NCBI GenBank assembly: GCA_947165725.1
Contig: CAMVBL010000004.1
Span: 1 to 39,854, forward strand
DNA from: an uncultured Caryophanales bacterium
GTDB taxonomy: Bacteria > Bacillota_I > Bacilli_A > RFN20 > CAG-826
DNA length: 39,854 nt
Reading direction: 5' to 3'
Of the stretch, positions 16,067 to 22,988 are shown one piece after another. Each line of letters begins with the position of its first letter. Positions within the stretch are counted from its first letter, which is position 1. The position numbers and the translations under genes were made by a program. The notes under the pieces are model-generated. The model was not told the origin of the DNA and ran no database searches. It saw nothing but the letters and a program-made list of their open reading frames with translations.

Positions 16067-16738
16067 ATGAATCTAAAAAAACTATTAGAAGCATTTAAAA
16101 ATGAAACACATATTTCAATATCCGAGATCCAAAGAAGAATGGGTGTTGGATATCTAACCGCTGGAAAATATCTAGTGGAATTAATCGATAAGAAATATAT
16201 CTATAAAAACGAACAAGGTAAATATGTATTCGATAAGAAAACAGTTGATACGGGCATCAATATTATCTTCTTAGATGTCGATGGTGTGCTTAACTGTAGT
16301 ACCACTAAAGATAAGTGTGGTGGATATACTGGTATCGAAGATCAAAAAGTAAGATTACTTAAACAACTAGTGGACAAAACAAATTCCAAGATCGTTTTGG
16401 TGTCTACTTGGAAATTCTATTGGTATAAAGAGAAATATCTAAAAGATAAACAAGATGAACTTGCCAATTATCTTGATATGAAACTTGTTAAACAGGGATT
16501 AGCCATCTATGACAAAACAGATGACTATGAAATTCTTGAAAGAGGTGGAGGTATTCTCCAATACTTAAATATCCTTAAATTAAAAGGAATTAAAGTTAAT
16601 AAATATGTAATCCTAGATGATGAATTATTTGATTATCTTCCCACTAAACTAACAAAACACTTAGTGCAAACTAGCTATAGACAAGGCGGCTTAGAAGAAA
16701 AACATGTTAAGAAAGCATTAGAAAAGATGGCGGATTAA
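16067..16738 (+). CDS. Winged-helix plus HAD-superfamily phosphatase-like protein
   Basis: A 223-residue protein. Residues about 1-60 form a winged helix like the FtsK gamma domain (SISEIQRRMGVGYLTAGKYLVELIDKKYI). Residues about 64-220 are a HAD domain with motif I FLDVDGVLN (Asp70, Asp72), motif II VSTW (Ser113/Thr114) and motif IV ILDDE (Asp184, Asp185). The DVDGVLN plus STW pattern resembles the HAD_SAK group described in 'Swiss Army Knife' RNA-repair proteins. It is the last gene of the protease operon and converges on the WYL-type gene with a 4-nt overlap. Confidence 0.75.
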   Translation: MNLKKLLEAFKNETHISISEIQRRMGVGYLTAGKYLVELIDKKYIYKNEQGKYVFDKKTVDTGINIIFLDVDGVLNCSTTKDKCGGYTGIEDQKVRLLKQLVDKTNSKIVLVSTWKFYWYKEKYLKDKQDELANYLDMKLVKQGLAIYDKTDDYEILERGGGILQYLNILKLKGIKVNKYVILDDELFDYLPTKLTKHLVQTSYRQGGLEEKHVKKALEKMAD

Positions 16739-16749
16739 TTTCCGCCATC
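16726..16749. terminator. Perfect palindrome over two convergent stop codons
   Basis: GATGGCGGA (16726-16734), loop TTAATT, TCCGCCATC (16741-16749). Both convergent genes end inside it. It is GC-rich in an AT-rich context and could be a bidirectional terminator or mRNA 3' end protector, although no T-run follows on either strand. Confidence 0.5.
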
Positions 16750-18036
16750 TGGATTGTTATTACCACTTGCTTGAGCTTTTCTCTGAGCTCGCTTTGCTAG
16801 CCACTCTTCCCTTCTTCTGCGTTTTTCTTCTATTTCTTCTTGAGTAGGAGGCTTGCGACCATATTTTTCTACTCTCTTTGTGAAGAGTGGTATTAAGTGA
16901 CTTAAAAGACGGTTGTTGAAGAAAGAAGGAGAAACGACAACTAGATGCTTATACCACCCATGTTCCCAAAACCATTTTTTAAATGATGAGAAATTGCACT
17001 TTACGGAGCCATGGGCATCAACATAAGTTGTTGTTATCTGTTCTCCGTTTTCATCCTCTTCGATTTCTTCTCTATTTATTAGCTCACATGTCATAGGCGT
17101 GTCGAAATATTTCTCATAATCATCCTTAAGCTTTTCTACGATTTTTTCGTCGATATCACCTTCAGTACCAACCACATATTTGAATTTTATTGTGTATTGA
17201 AGGCCAGTCTGACCCCTATAATATGAGTCAATCATGGTATCGATATCTTCGTATTTTGAACCAATCAAATCAAAACTTAACGGCGCTGAACTTTTATGAT
17301 TCACAGAGAATTTTTTTATGACTATGTTATCTATGTCAACTATAGCAGCGCCATTGATGTCTGGGAAATAAAGACAAACATCTTTTCCTTTAGCTCTAGC
17401 ATAACCAATTGCAGTAATATATTTCTTATTATTATCATTCTTATTTTCATCATCAGTTAATGCATTGATTTCTTCATACACTTTTGCATTAGAACAAGAG
17501 ACATATTCTACACGTTTTCTAGGCCTGAATAAGCATGGGTATTGATTTTCAATAAAATCATCAATCGAATAGTATTTCTCAACTGTTTCAAGATTTTTGT
17601 GTTTGTTTCTTTTGCCTCTTTTTAAAGAAGAAATAATTTTTTCCTTTAAAGTTTGATTACAAACAGCATTGAGAAATTTATTAATTAACTTTTCAGACAT
17701 AACTTCAGTTATATCTTCGTAGTTGTCTATAGCTTCTGCAGTCTTTTTTATTTCCTTCTCATTTAAGAGACTATATTCGATGTAATAACGTGGTTTCCCA
17801 TTTATTTTCTTAATAGTGAAAGGAAGAATGCCTGGGAATGTTTGATTTAAATTCGCTAAGAACTCTAAGATGCCATTAACTCTTCTTCTGTCTAATAACA
17901 CCATGTAGTTTTTCTTAGCGTAGTCCATTAAATCAGTTGTTTTAGAAGTATGCTTTTCGTCATAACATTCATCCAATAAGTACTTCAATGTGATGAATAA
18001 TTCTTGTCTTGTTGCATCCACTTGTTTTCCGGCCAT
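16735..18036 (-). CDS. WYL-type transcriptional regulator
   Basis: A 433-residue protein. The N-terminal winged helix (about 3-60) and following YYIEYSLLNEKEIKKTAEAI linker are typical of DeoR/WYL regulators. The middle region (about 200-260) matches the WYL beta-barrel in length and hydrophobic pattern, although the literal W-Y-L triplet is not obvious. The C-terminal part (FSSFKKWFWEHGWYKHLVVVSP) resembles the WCX extension. It ends with an Arg-rich tail. I start at 18036 because TGGAGGT lies 9 nt upstream; a longer ATG would contain that site. Its promoter overlaps operator copy 2, suggesting autoregulation. WYL proteins include PafBC and DriD (DNA damage) and BrxR/CapW (phage defence). 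Confidence 0.7.
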   Translation of the reverse strand: MAGKQVDATRQELFITLKYLLDECYDEKHTSKTTDLMDYAKKNYMVLLDRRRVNGILEFLANLNQTFPGILPFTIKKINGKPRYYIEYSLLNEKEIKKTAEAIDNYEDITEVMSEKLINKFLNAVCNQTLKEKIISSLKRGKRNKHKNLETVEKYYSIDDFIENQYPCLFRPRKRVEYVSCSNAKVYEEINALTDDENKNDNNKKYITAIGYARAKGKDVCLYFPDINGAAIVDIDNIVIKKFSVNHKSSAPLSFDLIGSKYEDIDTMIDSYYRGQTGLQYTIKFKYVVGTEGDIDEKIVEKLKDDYEKYFDTPMTCELINREEIEEDENGEQITTTYVDAHGSVKCNFSSFKKWFWEHGWYKHLVVVSPSFFNNRLLSHLIPLFTKRVEKYGRKPPTQEEIEEKRRRREEWLAKRAQRKAQASGNNNPDGGN

Positions 18037-18090
18037 AAAAAATACCTCCAATGATCAGTTGCAAAAGTGAGTAATGGCGTAATTTTCTAT

Positions 18091-18120
18091 ATTATAACAT
18101 TTTGTGCACAATTTTGCACA
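18091..18120 (-). promoter_or_regulatory. Promoter of the WYL-type gene overlapping operator copy 2
   Basis: On the minus strand: TGTGCA (plus-strand 18115-18120) at the -35 position, an 18-nt spacer, then TATAAT (plus-strand 18091-18096). The TGTGCA-N6-TGCACA inverted repeat covers the -35 and spacer, so binding would repress this promoter. Confidence 0.6.
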
Positions 18121-18164
18121 TTTATTATGATTACTTGAATTAGGCTTTTTTCTATGTCTATACT
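18103..18164 (+). promoter_or_regulatory. Shared regulatory module, copy 2 (retropepsin/ADP-ribosylglycohydrolase operon)
   Basis: TGTGCA (18103-18108), 6 nt, TGCACA (18115-18120), exactly 14 nt, TTGAATTA (18135-18142), 16 nt, TATACT (18159-18164). It drives the operon that starts at 18236. Confidence 0.8.
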
Positions 18165-18235
18165 ATTAGCACATCACTCATATCAACCCTCTTACATCAA
18201 TCTTAATTAACATCATTTTGTAAATAACTAGTTTA

Positions 18236-18394
18236 ATGAGGAGGTTTTTATTTACGCTTAAAAAACAAAATCCTGATTGTTTAAAAAACAATCAAAACAA
18301 CCAAATCATCTATGATTACGAAGATGAGTTAGAACTCATCGAAATCGAGGAAGAACTCGAAAGATTAGAACAAGAAAAGTTCTACATCGAATAA
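18236..18394 (+). CDS. Small acidic protein with unclear start codon
   Basis: A 52-codon frame from ATG 18236. The C-terminal 30 residues are highly charged (YEDELELIEIEEELERLEQEK) and would form a coiled coil. The ATG has no ribosome binding site in front. Instead GAGGAGG overlaps its first codons (18238-18244) and points to about 18254, where the codon is ACG. A 46-residue product started at ACG is therefore possible. The stop overlaps the next in-frame ATG, and AAAGGAG for the retropepsin gene follows. Confidence 0.5.
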   Translation: MRRFLFTLKKQNPDCLKNNQNNQIIYDYEDELELIEIEEELERLEQEKFYIE

Positions 18395-18414
18395 TGAAAG
18401 GAGAACATAACTTA

Positions 18415-19080
18415 ATGTACAATTACACATTATCTAACAACCATTACATCATTAACATAAAAGGTAATAATTACCTTCTTGATACTGGCTCTCCTGTATC
18501 ATTTTCTCTCAAACCAGGATTAAACAGCGTAAAAATTAACCAAAGAAGATACTCATTACCATATAACGTAATGAATCTAGATATAGAAGCCACTCGTGAA
18601 TTAGTGGGTATGGATGTTGATGGATTTATCGGCATGGATATTATCCGTCAAACATCATTAACCATATATAAAGATGGAAGAATTGAATTTAAAGCTCTTC
18701 CAGAACAAGGATACGAACTAGATATGCTCGCCGGGTCAATGGGACTTATAAAACTTAAAGTCCAAAGCAATGACTATGTATCCACTTATCTCGTTGATAC
18801 AGGCGCTAGATATGCCTATGGTGTTGAAGGTCTATTTAGAGGAAGCAAACCATTTGGTCATGTTCGTGACTACAATCCAAGATTGGGTCACTTCAAAAGT
18901 GATATCTATCATGTCGATGTTAATTTTGGTCCAATCAAAAAGACACTTGATATTGCTGATAGTGTTGCGGTTAGAAACGACTTAGCAATGACTATGTCCT
19001 TAATTATTGGTAATATTACCGATTTATTTGATGAGGTATGCATTATCGATATGCAAAATAGGAGAATAATACTTAGATAG
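18415..19080 (+). CDS. Two-DTG retropepsin-like aspartic protease
   Basis: A 221-residue protein with two retropepsin-like halves, each with an Asp-Thr-Gly active-site motif: LLDTGSPVSF (Asp about 23) and LVDTGARYAY (Asp about 128). The first half ends in a GFIGMDII segment, matching the second hydrophobic-Gly element of retropepsins. Carrying both aspartates in one chain would make it a monomeric pepsin-like enzyme. There is no signal peptide, so it is cytoplasmic. I start at 18415 because AAAGGAG lies 10 nt upstream; the ATG at 18394 precedes that site. An ADP-ribosylglycohydrolase gene follows 9 nt after the stop. Confidence 0.75.
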   Translation: MYNYTLSNNHYIINIKGNNYLLDTGSPVSFSLKPGLNSVKINQRRYSLPYNVMNLDIEATRELVGMDVDGFIGMDIIRQTSLTIYKDGRIEFKALPEQGYELDMLAGSMGLIKLKVQSNDYVSTYLVDTGARYAYGVEGLFRGSKPFGHVRDYNPRLGHFKSDIYHVDVNFGPIKKTLDIADSVAVRNDLAMTMSLIIGNITDLFDEVCIIDMQNRRIILR

Positions 19081-19089
19081 GAGAATACT

Positions 19090-19947
19090 ATGTTAGGTGC
19101 AATTATTGGTGATATGGTGGGATCTATCTATGAATTCCACCCAATTAAAACAAAAGAATTTAACATATTTAATAAAAGAAGCAGAATGACAGATGATTCA
19201 TTATTAACAATCGCTGTTGCTAGAACATTATTAAAACATTATCCAATTCAATATAATGAAGAATCATTAGAGTCTCTTAAAAAAGACTTAGTATATGAGT
19301 TTGCTAGAACTTGGCGTTGCTATCCTCAAGCAGGTTTTGGTGGCAAGTTCTTCGAGTGGGCTAGACACGCTTCAATATTTGGTGAAGCAGAACCATACAA
19401 CTCATACGGCAATGGTAGTGCGATGCGTATCTCTTCTGTTGGCTGGATTGCCAATAATGAAGGCGAAGTAAAACAACTATCAAAAGCAGTTACAGAAATT
19501 ACTCATAATCATCCAGAAGGGTTAAAAGGCGCTGAAGCAGTAGCTATGTGTATCTATTTAGCGAGAAATGGCTATTCTAAGGAACAAATCAAAAAGAGAA
19601 TGATAGATGAATACTATCCAGAAATTGAAGACTTCAATTACCAGGAATTGGTGAAAACAAGTGAATTCTCTGAAATCTGTCAAAAGAGTGTCCCCCAAGC
19701 TATCTACTGTTTCTTAGTATCAGATAGTTTGGAAGACGCTATTAGAAACGCAGTAGCGTTAGGCGCTGATAGTGACACTCAAGCGTGCATTGCTGGGTCA
19801 ATCGCTGAAGCCTATTACCAAAGAGATAAGTTATCAGAATTCGAAGATAAGTATCTCTACTTCATGGTAGAACCATATGTGGAAGACCTCGTTAAAGAAT
19901 TCCACAAAACAATTGGTAGCAAGAAGTTTGATAAAGAAGGTAAGTAA
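19090..19947 (+). CDS. ADP-ribosylglycohydrolase (DraG/ARH family), copy 1
   Basis: A 285-residue DraG-fold protein with GAIIGDMVGS at the N-terminus and TDDS (about 35-38; more usually TDDT). It also has GNGSAMRI (about 106-113), THNHPEG and the C-terminal metal site GADSDTQACIAG. These are the two-Mg site residues of the family, which removes ADP-ribose from proteins, nucleic acids or ADP-ribose derivatives. AGGAGA precedes the ATG. It lies between the retropepsin-like gene and a BspA-type gene in the operon behind promoter copy 2. A second, related copy lies at 34327. Confidence 0.92.
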   Translation: MLGAIIGDMVGSIYEFHPIKTKEFNIFNKRSRMTDDSLLTIAVARTLLKHYPIQYNEESLESLKKDLVYEFARTWRCYPQAGFGGKFFEWARHASIFGEAEPYNSYGNGSAMRISSVGWIANNEGEVKQLSKAVTEITHNHPEGLKGAEAVAMCIYLARNGYSKEQIKKRMIDEYYPEIEDFNYQELVKTSEFSEICQKSVPQAIYCFLVSDSLEDAIRNAVALGADSDTQACIAGSIAEAYYQRDKLSEFEDKYLYFMVEPYVEDLVKEFHKTIGSKKFDKEGK

Positions 19948-19949
19948 TA

Positions 19950-20324
19950 ATGAGCAAATTAATTGATAAAGAACCATTCATTAAAAGAAATCAATACGAA
20001 GACAATAAAGAACTAGGAACCATTGGTCTTGATAACGCCTTTTTCGTAGGAAGCGGTGCATTTAAAGATTGTACATCGTTAACAGATGTCTACTTCGGCT
20101 ATGACATTTCAAGAATTAGCCATGGTGCATTTGAAAACTGTAAATCACTAAAGGATGTTTGGTTTGCAATTATTGATGAAGATAAAATCATCGAAATTGC
20201 AGATGATGCATTCAGAAATTGCAATCAAAATATCACATTCCATATCTTCGTGACCGCGAAAAACAATAAATATCTAAATAAGTATGCACATAAGCACGGA
20301 TTCCGTGTTGAAGGTATGATTTAG
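19950..20324 (+). CDS. Short BspA-type leucine-rich-repeat protein
   Basis: A 124-residue protein with about three LRR_5/BspA repeats (GAFKDCTSLTDVYF, GAFENCKSLKDVWF, DAFRNCNQNITF). It starts 2 nt after the ADP-ribosylglycohydrolase stop and probably reads in one operon with it. There is no signal peptide, so unlike surface BspA proteins it is cytoplasmic and may be a protein-binding partner. Its first six residues (MSKLID) recur at the gene that begins at 39828. Confidence 0.8.
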   Translation: MSKLIDKEPFIKRNQYEDNKELGTIGLDNAFFVGSGAFKDCTSLTDVYFGYDISRISHGAFENCKSLKDVWFAIIDEDKIIEIADDAFRNCNQNITFHIFVTAKNNKYLNKYAHKHGFRVEGMI

Positions 20325-20337
20325 ACCTAAATAAAAA

Positions 20338-20399
20338 TGTTCATAGGCATGCACAAAAATTGCGGTTAGTTTACACGTCATTTTTTCATGTCATAAATA
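20338..20399 (+). promoter_or_regulatory. Shared regulatory module, copy 3
   Basis: TGTTCA (20338-20343), 6 nt, TGCACA (20350-20355), exactly 14 nt, TTTACA (20370-20375), 18 nt, TAAATA (20394-20399). The operator spacing matches the other copies; the -35/-10 sequences differ from TTGAATTA/TATACT. It drives the genes from about 20426. Confidence 0.65.
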
Positions 20400-20425
20400 T
20401 ATGTGTCGAAAGGAGAAAACTCACT

Positions 20426-20608
20426 ATCGAAAGCACTAAAAACAGATGGGCAAACAAAGAAGAAGCTTATATGTTTGCCAAATCAGCCGAAGAGCTCGGC
20501 AATCTTGGCTTGCGCTATGTTTCTGCTTGTGACTATCTTGGCTGGGATGTCTCTATTAGAAGAGAAATCTTGGCTAAGCACAAGCGCAGAGCCCACACCC
20601 ACGGATAA
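20426..20608 (+). CDS. Small protein with apparent non-AUG start
   Basis: The frame encodes about 60 residues (ESTKNRWANKEEAYMFAKSAEE...) ending in a basic tail. AAGGAG (20410-20415) is followed at the right distance (10 nt) by ATC, not ATG, GTG or TTG. Upstream starts in this frame (TTG 20360) lie inside promoter copy 3. An internal ATG exists at 20471 but lacks a binding site. The gene either uses a rare AUC start, starts at 20471, or has lost its start codon. Function unknown. Confidence 0.45.
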   Translation: MESTKNRWANKEEAYMFAKSAEELGNLGLRYVSACDYLGWDVSIRREILAKHKRRAHTHG

Positions 20609-20665
20609 AGTGGAGCCTTATTAATTCTATTAAGGAGATGTTCAGAAGGGAGGCTGTAAGTAATT

Positions 20666-21085
20666 ATGCACCACACAAGAAAAACACACAATTCTCACAA
20701 CGAAACCCAAAGAAGATTAAGAAGAATTTTAGCAAACAGCCCTGTTTCTCGTTTTGCTCCAACCCCACATTATACATACGTCGAATACCTATACAATGAT
20801 CTCTTCTGCTATGTTCACCCATATTGGGTCGATGTCCACTCCTCAATGCATGCTGTGTACAAAGATGCCATCAATAAAAGTAATAGATTTTTTGATTCTT
20901 TTGAAGAAGCTGAATTTGCTAGAACTCACCAATTCTTAGTCAAAAAATCAAAATCAAACGGTAAAAACTCTACATACAAATTTTATAAACGTTTAGTTCA
21001 CAAATGGTGGAGAAGAAGAGGGTTTGATGAACTCACTTACTCTCTTAAAGGATCATGTTCCTCTTATATCGACATTTTCTGGTAA
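20666..21085 (+). CDS. Hypothetical basic protein
   Basis: A 139-residue basic protein rich in His, Arg, Tyr and Trp (RRLRRIL near the N-terminus, HKWWRRRG near 112-119). The composition suggests nucleic-acid binding, but no family is recognised. AGGGAGG lies 13 nt before the ATG, slightly far. It is in the operon behind promoter copy 3. Confidence 0.6.
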   Translation: MHHTRKTHNSHNETQRRLRRILANSPVSRFAPTPHYTYVEYLYNDLFCYVHPYWVDVHSSMHAVYKDAINKSNRFFDSFEEAEFARTHQFLVKKSKSNGKNSTYKFYKRLVHKWWRRRGFDELTYSLKGSCSSYIDIFW

Positions 21086-21132
21086 TTAAGAGTTAGTTTT
21101 ACTCGCTATGCGAAGAAAGGAATAATTGAAAG

Positions 21133-21636
21133 ATGAAAACAACCGCAACAGAACTTATGAAAAAGCTTAAGTTCATTGAACAAGAAATCTCCAACATCCA
21201 TCAAAATGATGAAAAAGACTCATATGTCCCAATTATTGAAAATACAAATAAAGATGGGCATAAGACCTTAGCGCCTGCTTATGAGGTTATCTACGACTTC
21301 ATGGGTAACAGAGAAAGAATTAGAGAACTCTATGAAGAGGAATCACAAATCAAAAAAGTCCTCAATGAGTTCAATCAAAGAACTCTTATCGATGGATATA
21401 ACCTCACCATCAGTGAAGGCCTTGTGAGATTAGGTCAACTTAAAAGCGAAGTCACTGTCCTAACAAGCATCACTAGAAGAGGCAAATATATCCAAGACTC
21501 TTATAGAGAAGGTATAAGAAAAGCTACTTATGATGACAAAGTAGTGAAAGACGAGTTAAGAAAGGCTCAACACGAATTAAGCGCCTTACAAGTCGCTATT
21601 GATAGAACTAACTTAACAGTAGAAATCGAGTACTAA
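21133..21636 (+). CDS. DIP1984/septicolysin-like helical protein
   Basis: A 167-residue, mostly helical protein. It has the pattern of DIP1984-family proteins: an N-terminal helix, a middle loop, a long paired-helix region with a conserved Asn-Gly-like turn, and a C-terminal helix ending IDRTNLTVEIEY. Family assignment is tentative. AAAGGA lies about 13 nt upstream. It follows the basic protein gene in the same direction. Function unknown. Confidence 0.6.
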   Translation: MKTTATELMKKLKFIEQEISNIHQNDEKDSYVPIIENTNKDGHKTLAPAYEVIYDFMGNRERIRELYEEESQIKKVLNEFNQRTLIDGYNLTISEGLVRLGQLKSEVTVLTSITRRGKYIQDSYREGIRKATYDDKVVKDELRKAQHELSALQVAIDRTNLTVEIEY

Positions 21637-21700
21637 AATAAATCCGATTAATTAATATAAATCAACGCCTAAACGCGGCTTAATGCGGACATGCTCAGGG

Positions 21701-21901
21701 ATCTTTTTGATAAAAGATTACGTAGATTATGTGCATTCTGTTATATAGGTGATACCTTATCCGTTTGCATACGGATCGGTCATTGAGTTATGACGTTCCT
21801 AGCGGAATAATTATTGTGAGTTATATTCATCTCCTTGATTTATATAAATATTAATAAAAACCAATTTGATATAGATGGTTCGGTTCGTCTATATCCCTTT
21901 T
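21701..21901 (+). ncRNA. Candidate structured RNA: chain of perfect hairpins
   Basis: Successive perfect hairpins: ATCTTTT-TGAT-AAAAGAT (21701-21718), ATAGGT-GAT-ACCTTAT with one bulge (21745-21760), ATCCG-N8-CGGAT (21759-21776), GTCAT-TGAGTT-ATGAC (21779-21794) and GATATAGA-N12-TCTATATC followed by TTTT (21868-21901). A TGTGCA half-site occurs at 21730-21735. No coding frame is visible, and I recognise no known riboswitch. It may be a small RNA or the leader of the gene at 21909, which has no Shine-Dalgarno sequence; the last hairpin ends just before its ATG. Confidence 0.4.
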
Positions 21902-21908
21902 AGCAATT

Positions 21909-22331
21909 ATGAAAGTTAGTATTTATTCAAAACCAGAATTATTTGAAATTATCAAAGATAAAGGATTACCACCTAACACCGCTGTTGTGGCTTTTACGGA
22001 TGAAGGGTGTGGTGAGTTCTTAGAATTCCCTATTACCGCTGATGTATTAAAGATTGAATTCGATGATATTAGGGCACGTGATATCCCAAAGGAACGAATA
22101 GTGGAACTTCTACCAGAAGCCCACGCTATCGCTGTCTTTGTGGACCAAAAGATTAAAGAACACAAAGACATCATCTGCCAATGTGATTACGGCATCTCAA
22201 GAAGCGCAGGCTTAGCTGCCGCTATATTAGAAAGATACGCTCATAAAGGTATAGAAGTGTTTTCCAACTACAAATATAACCCCAATCAAATTGTTTATAA
22301 CAAAGTCTTTGAGGAATTAAAGAAACTATGA
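21909..22331 (+). CDS. Cys-based protein phosphatase-like protein (DSP/PTP fold)
   Basis: A 140-residue protein with a P-loop CDYGISRSAG (Cys92 to Arg98, C-x5-R), preceded by a beta strand (KDIICQ). This is the signature of dual-specificity/tyrosine phosphatases and of related phage and bacterial phosphatases. The size is small for the family but the core is present. The next gene's ATG overlaps its TGA, so the two are coupled. No ribosome binding site is seen; a hairpin with a T-run lies directly upstream. The substrate is unknown; phosphoprotein, nucleotide or RNA 5' ends are all possible. Confidence 0.75.
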   Translation: MKVSIYSKPELFEIIKDKGLPPNTAVVAFTDEGCGEFLEFPITADVLKIEFDDIRARDIPKERIVELLPEAHAIAVFVDQKIKEHKDIICQCDYGISRSAGLAAAILERYAHKGIEVFSNYKYNPNQIVYNKVFEELKKL

Positions 22332-22969
22332 TTTATGAAATATCGTTTATAGAACCAAAAGCCCATTGGAATTGGGTATCCGTGTCCTCTATTAACAAGG
22401 ACATCTTTTTAGATTTTATTGACTACTTATATAACTTAGATAGAGAGATTGAAGTGTTACCTTATATTCCTGGTGGCTTAGTCGCGGCAATGATTCCTAA
22501 ACCATATATGGACAAGACCTATCTTGTAAAAGGGATAGTCGAAAAGATTAAAGCCAAAGAACAGAAGGAAGAACTATTTGAAGTGTTTTGTCACATAAAA
22601 AGTGCTGATAATCAAGCAAAGATATTCTTTATTGAAGATGTATATGAAATGCTTTTATCATTCGGCTTAACTCAAGAACAAGCTGCGAAAGTTTCGATTG
22701 AGCAACCATTCGGAGAAAGGATTAAAGATCACATACCGTCTAACGTAAACAGCCATCAATTAGAGTTATTTATTAAACAATTTGATGACAGCTGGTACTT
22801 TCCTTATGGTTCCAGATGGATATTTATCTATATGTTTAGAGGCGAATTCATTAGATATATGAAAAACAAAGGATATGATACATCCGTTGATGGTGGATGG
22901 ATATTAAATGACAAAGAAAGAGAAATGAAATTAGGGCTAATCGATGAAAACGGAGATATGATAAAATAA
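22328..22969 (+). CDS. Hypothetical protein coupled to phosphatase gene
   Basis: A 213-residue protein whose start overlaps the phosphatase stop (ATGA). It is a mix of helices and strands. A short motif (VYEMLLSFGLTQEQAAKVS) is reminiscent of DNA-polymerase III or HhH-like helices, but this is not enough to assign a family. No catalytic residues stand out. The nuclease gene follows 19 nt downstream with GGGGA upstream of its ATG. Confidence 0.6.
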   Translation: MIYEISFIEPKAHWNWVSVSSINKDIFLDFIDYLYNLDREIEVLPYIPGGLVAAMIPKPYMDKTYLVKGIVEKIKAKEQKEELFEVFCHIKSADNQAKIFFIEDVYEMLLSFGLTQEQAAKVSIEQPFGERIKDHIPSNVNSHQLELFIKQFDDSWYFPYGSRWIFIYMFRGEFIRYMKNKGYDTSVDGGWILNDKEREMKLGLIDENGDMIK

Positions 22970-22988
22970 TATAAAGGGGACACTATAT

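Noticed and set aside
20360..20624. Two overlapping frames starting at TTG 20360 and GTG 20403
   Set aside because: The TTG start lies inside promoter copy 3, and the GTG 20403 frame reads as an unnatural sequence. The frame after 20426 is the one with protein-like composition.
20638..20800. Small frame from ATG 20638
   Set aside because: The AAGGAG touches the ATG, leaving no spacing, and the frame overlaps the better basic-protein gene.
21637..21908. tRNA, 6S RNA, SRP RNA or RNase P RNA
   Set aside because: The hairpin series does not show cloverleaf, GNRA/GGAA or RNase P hallmark sequences.
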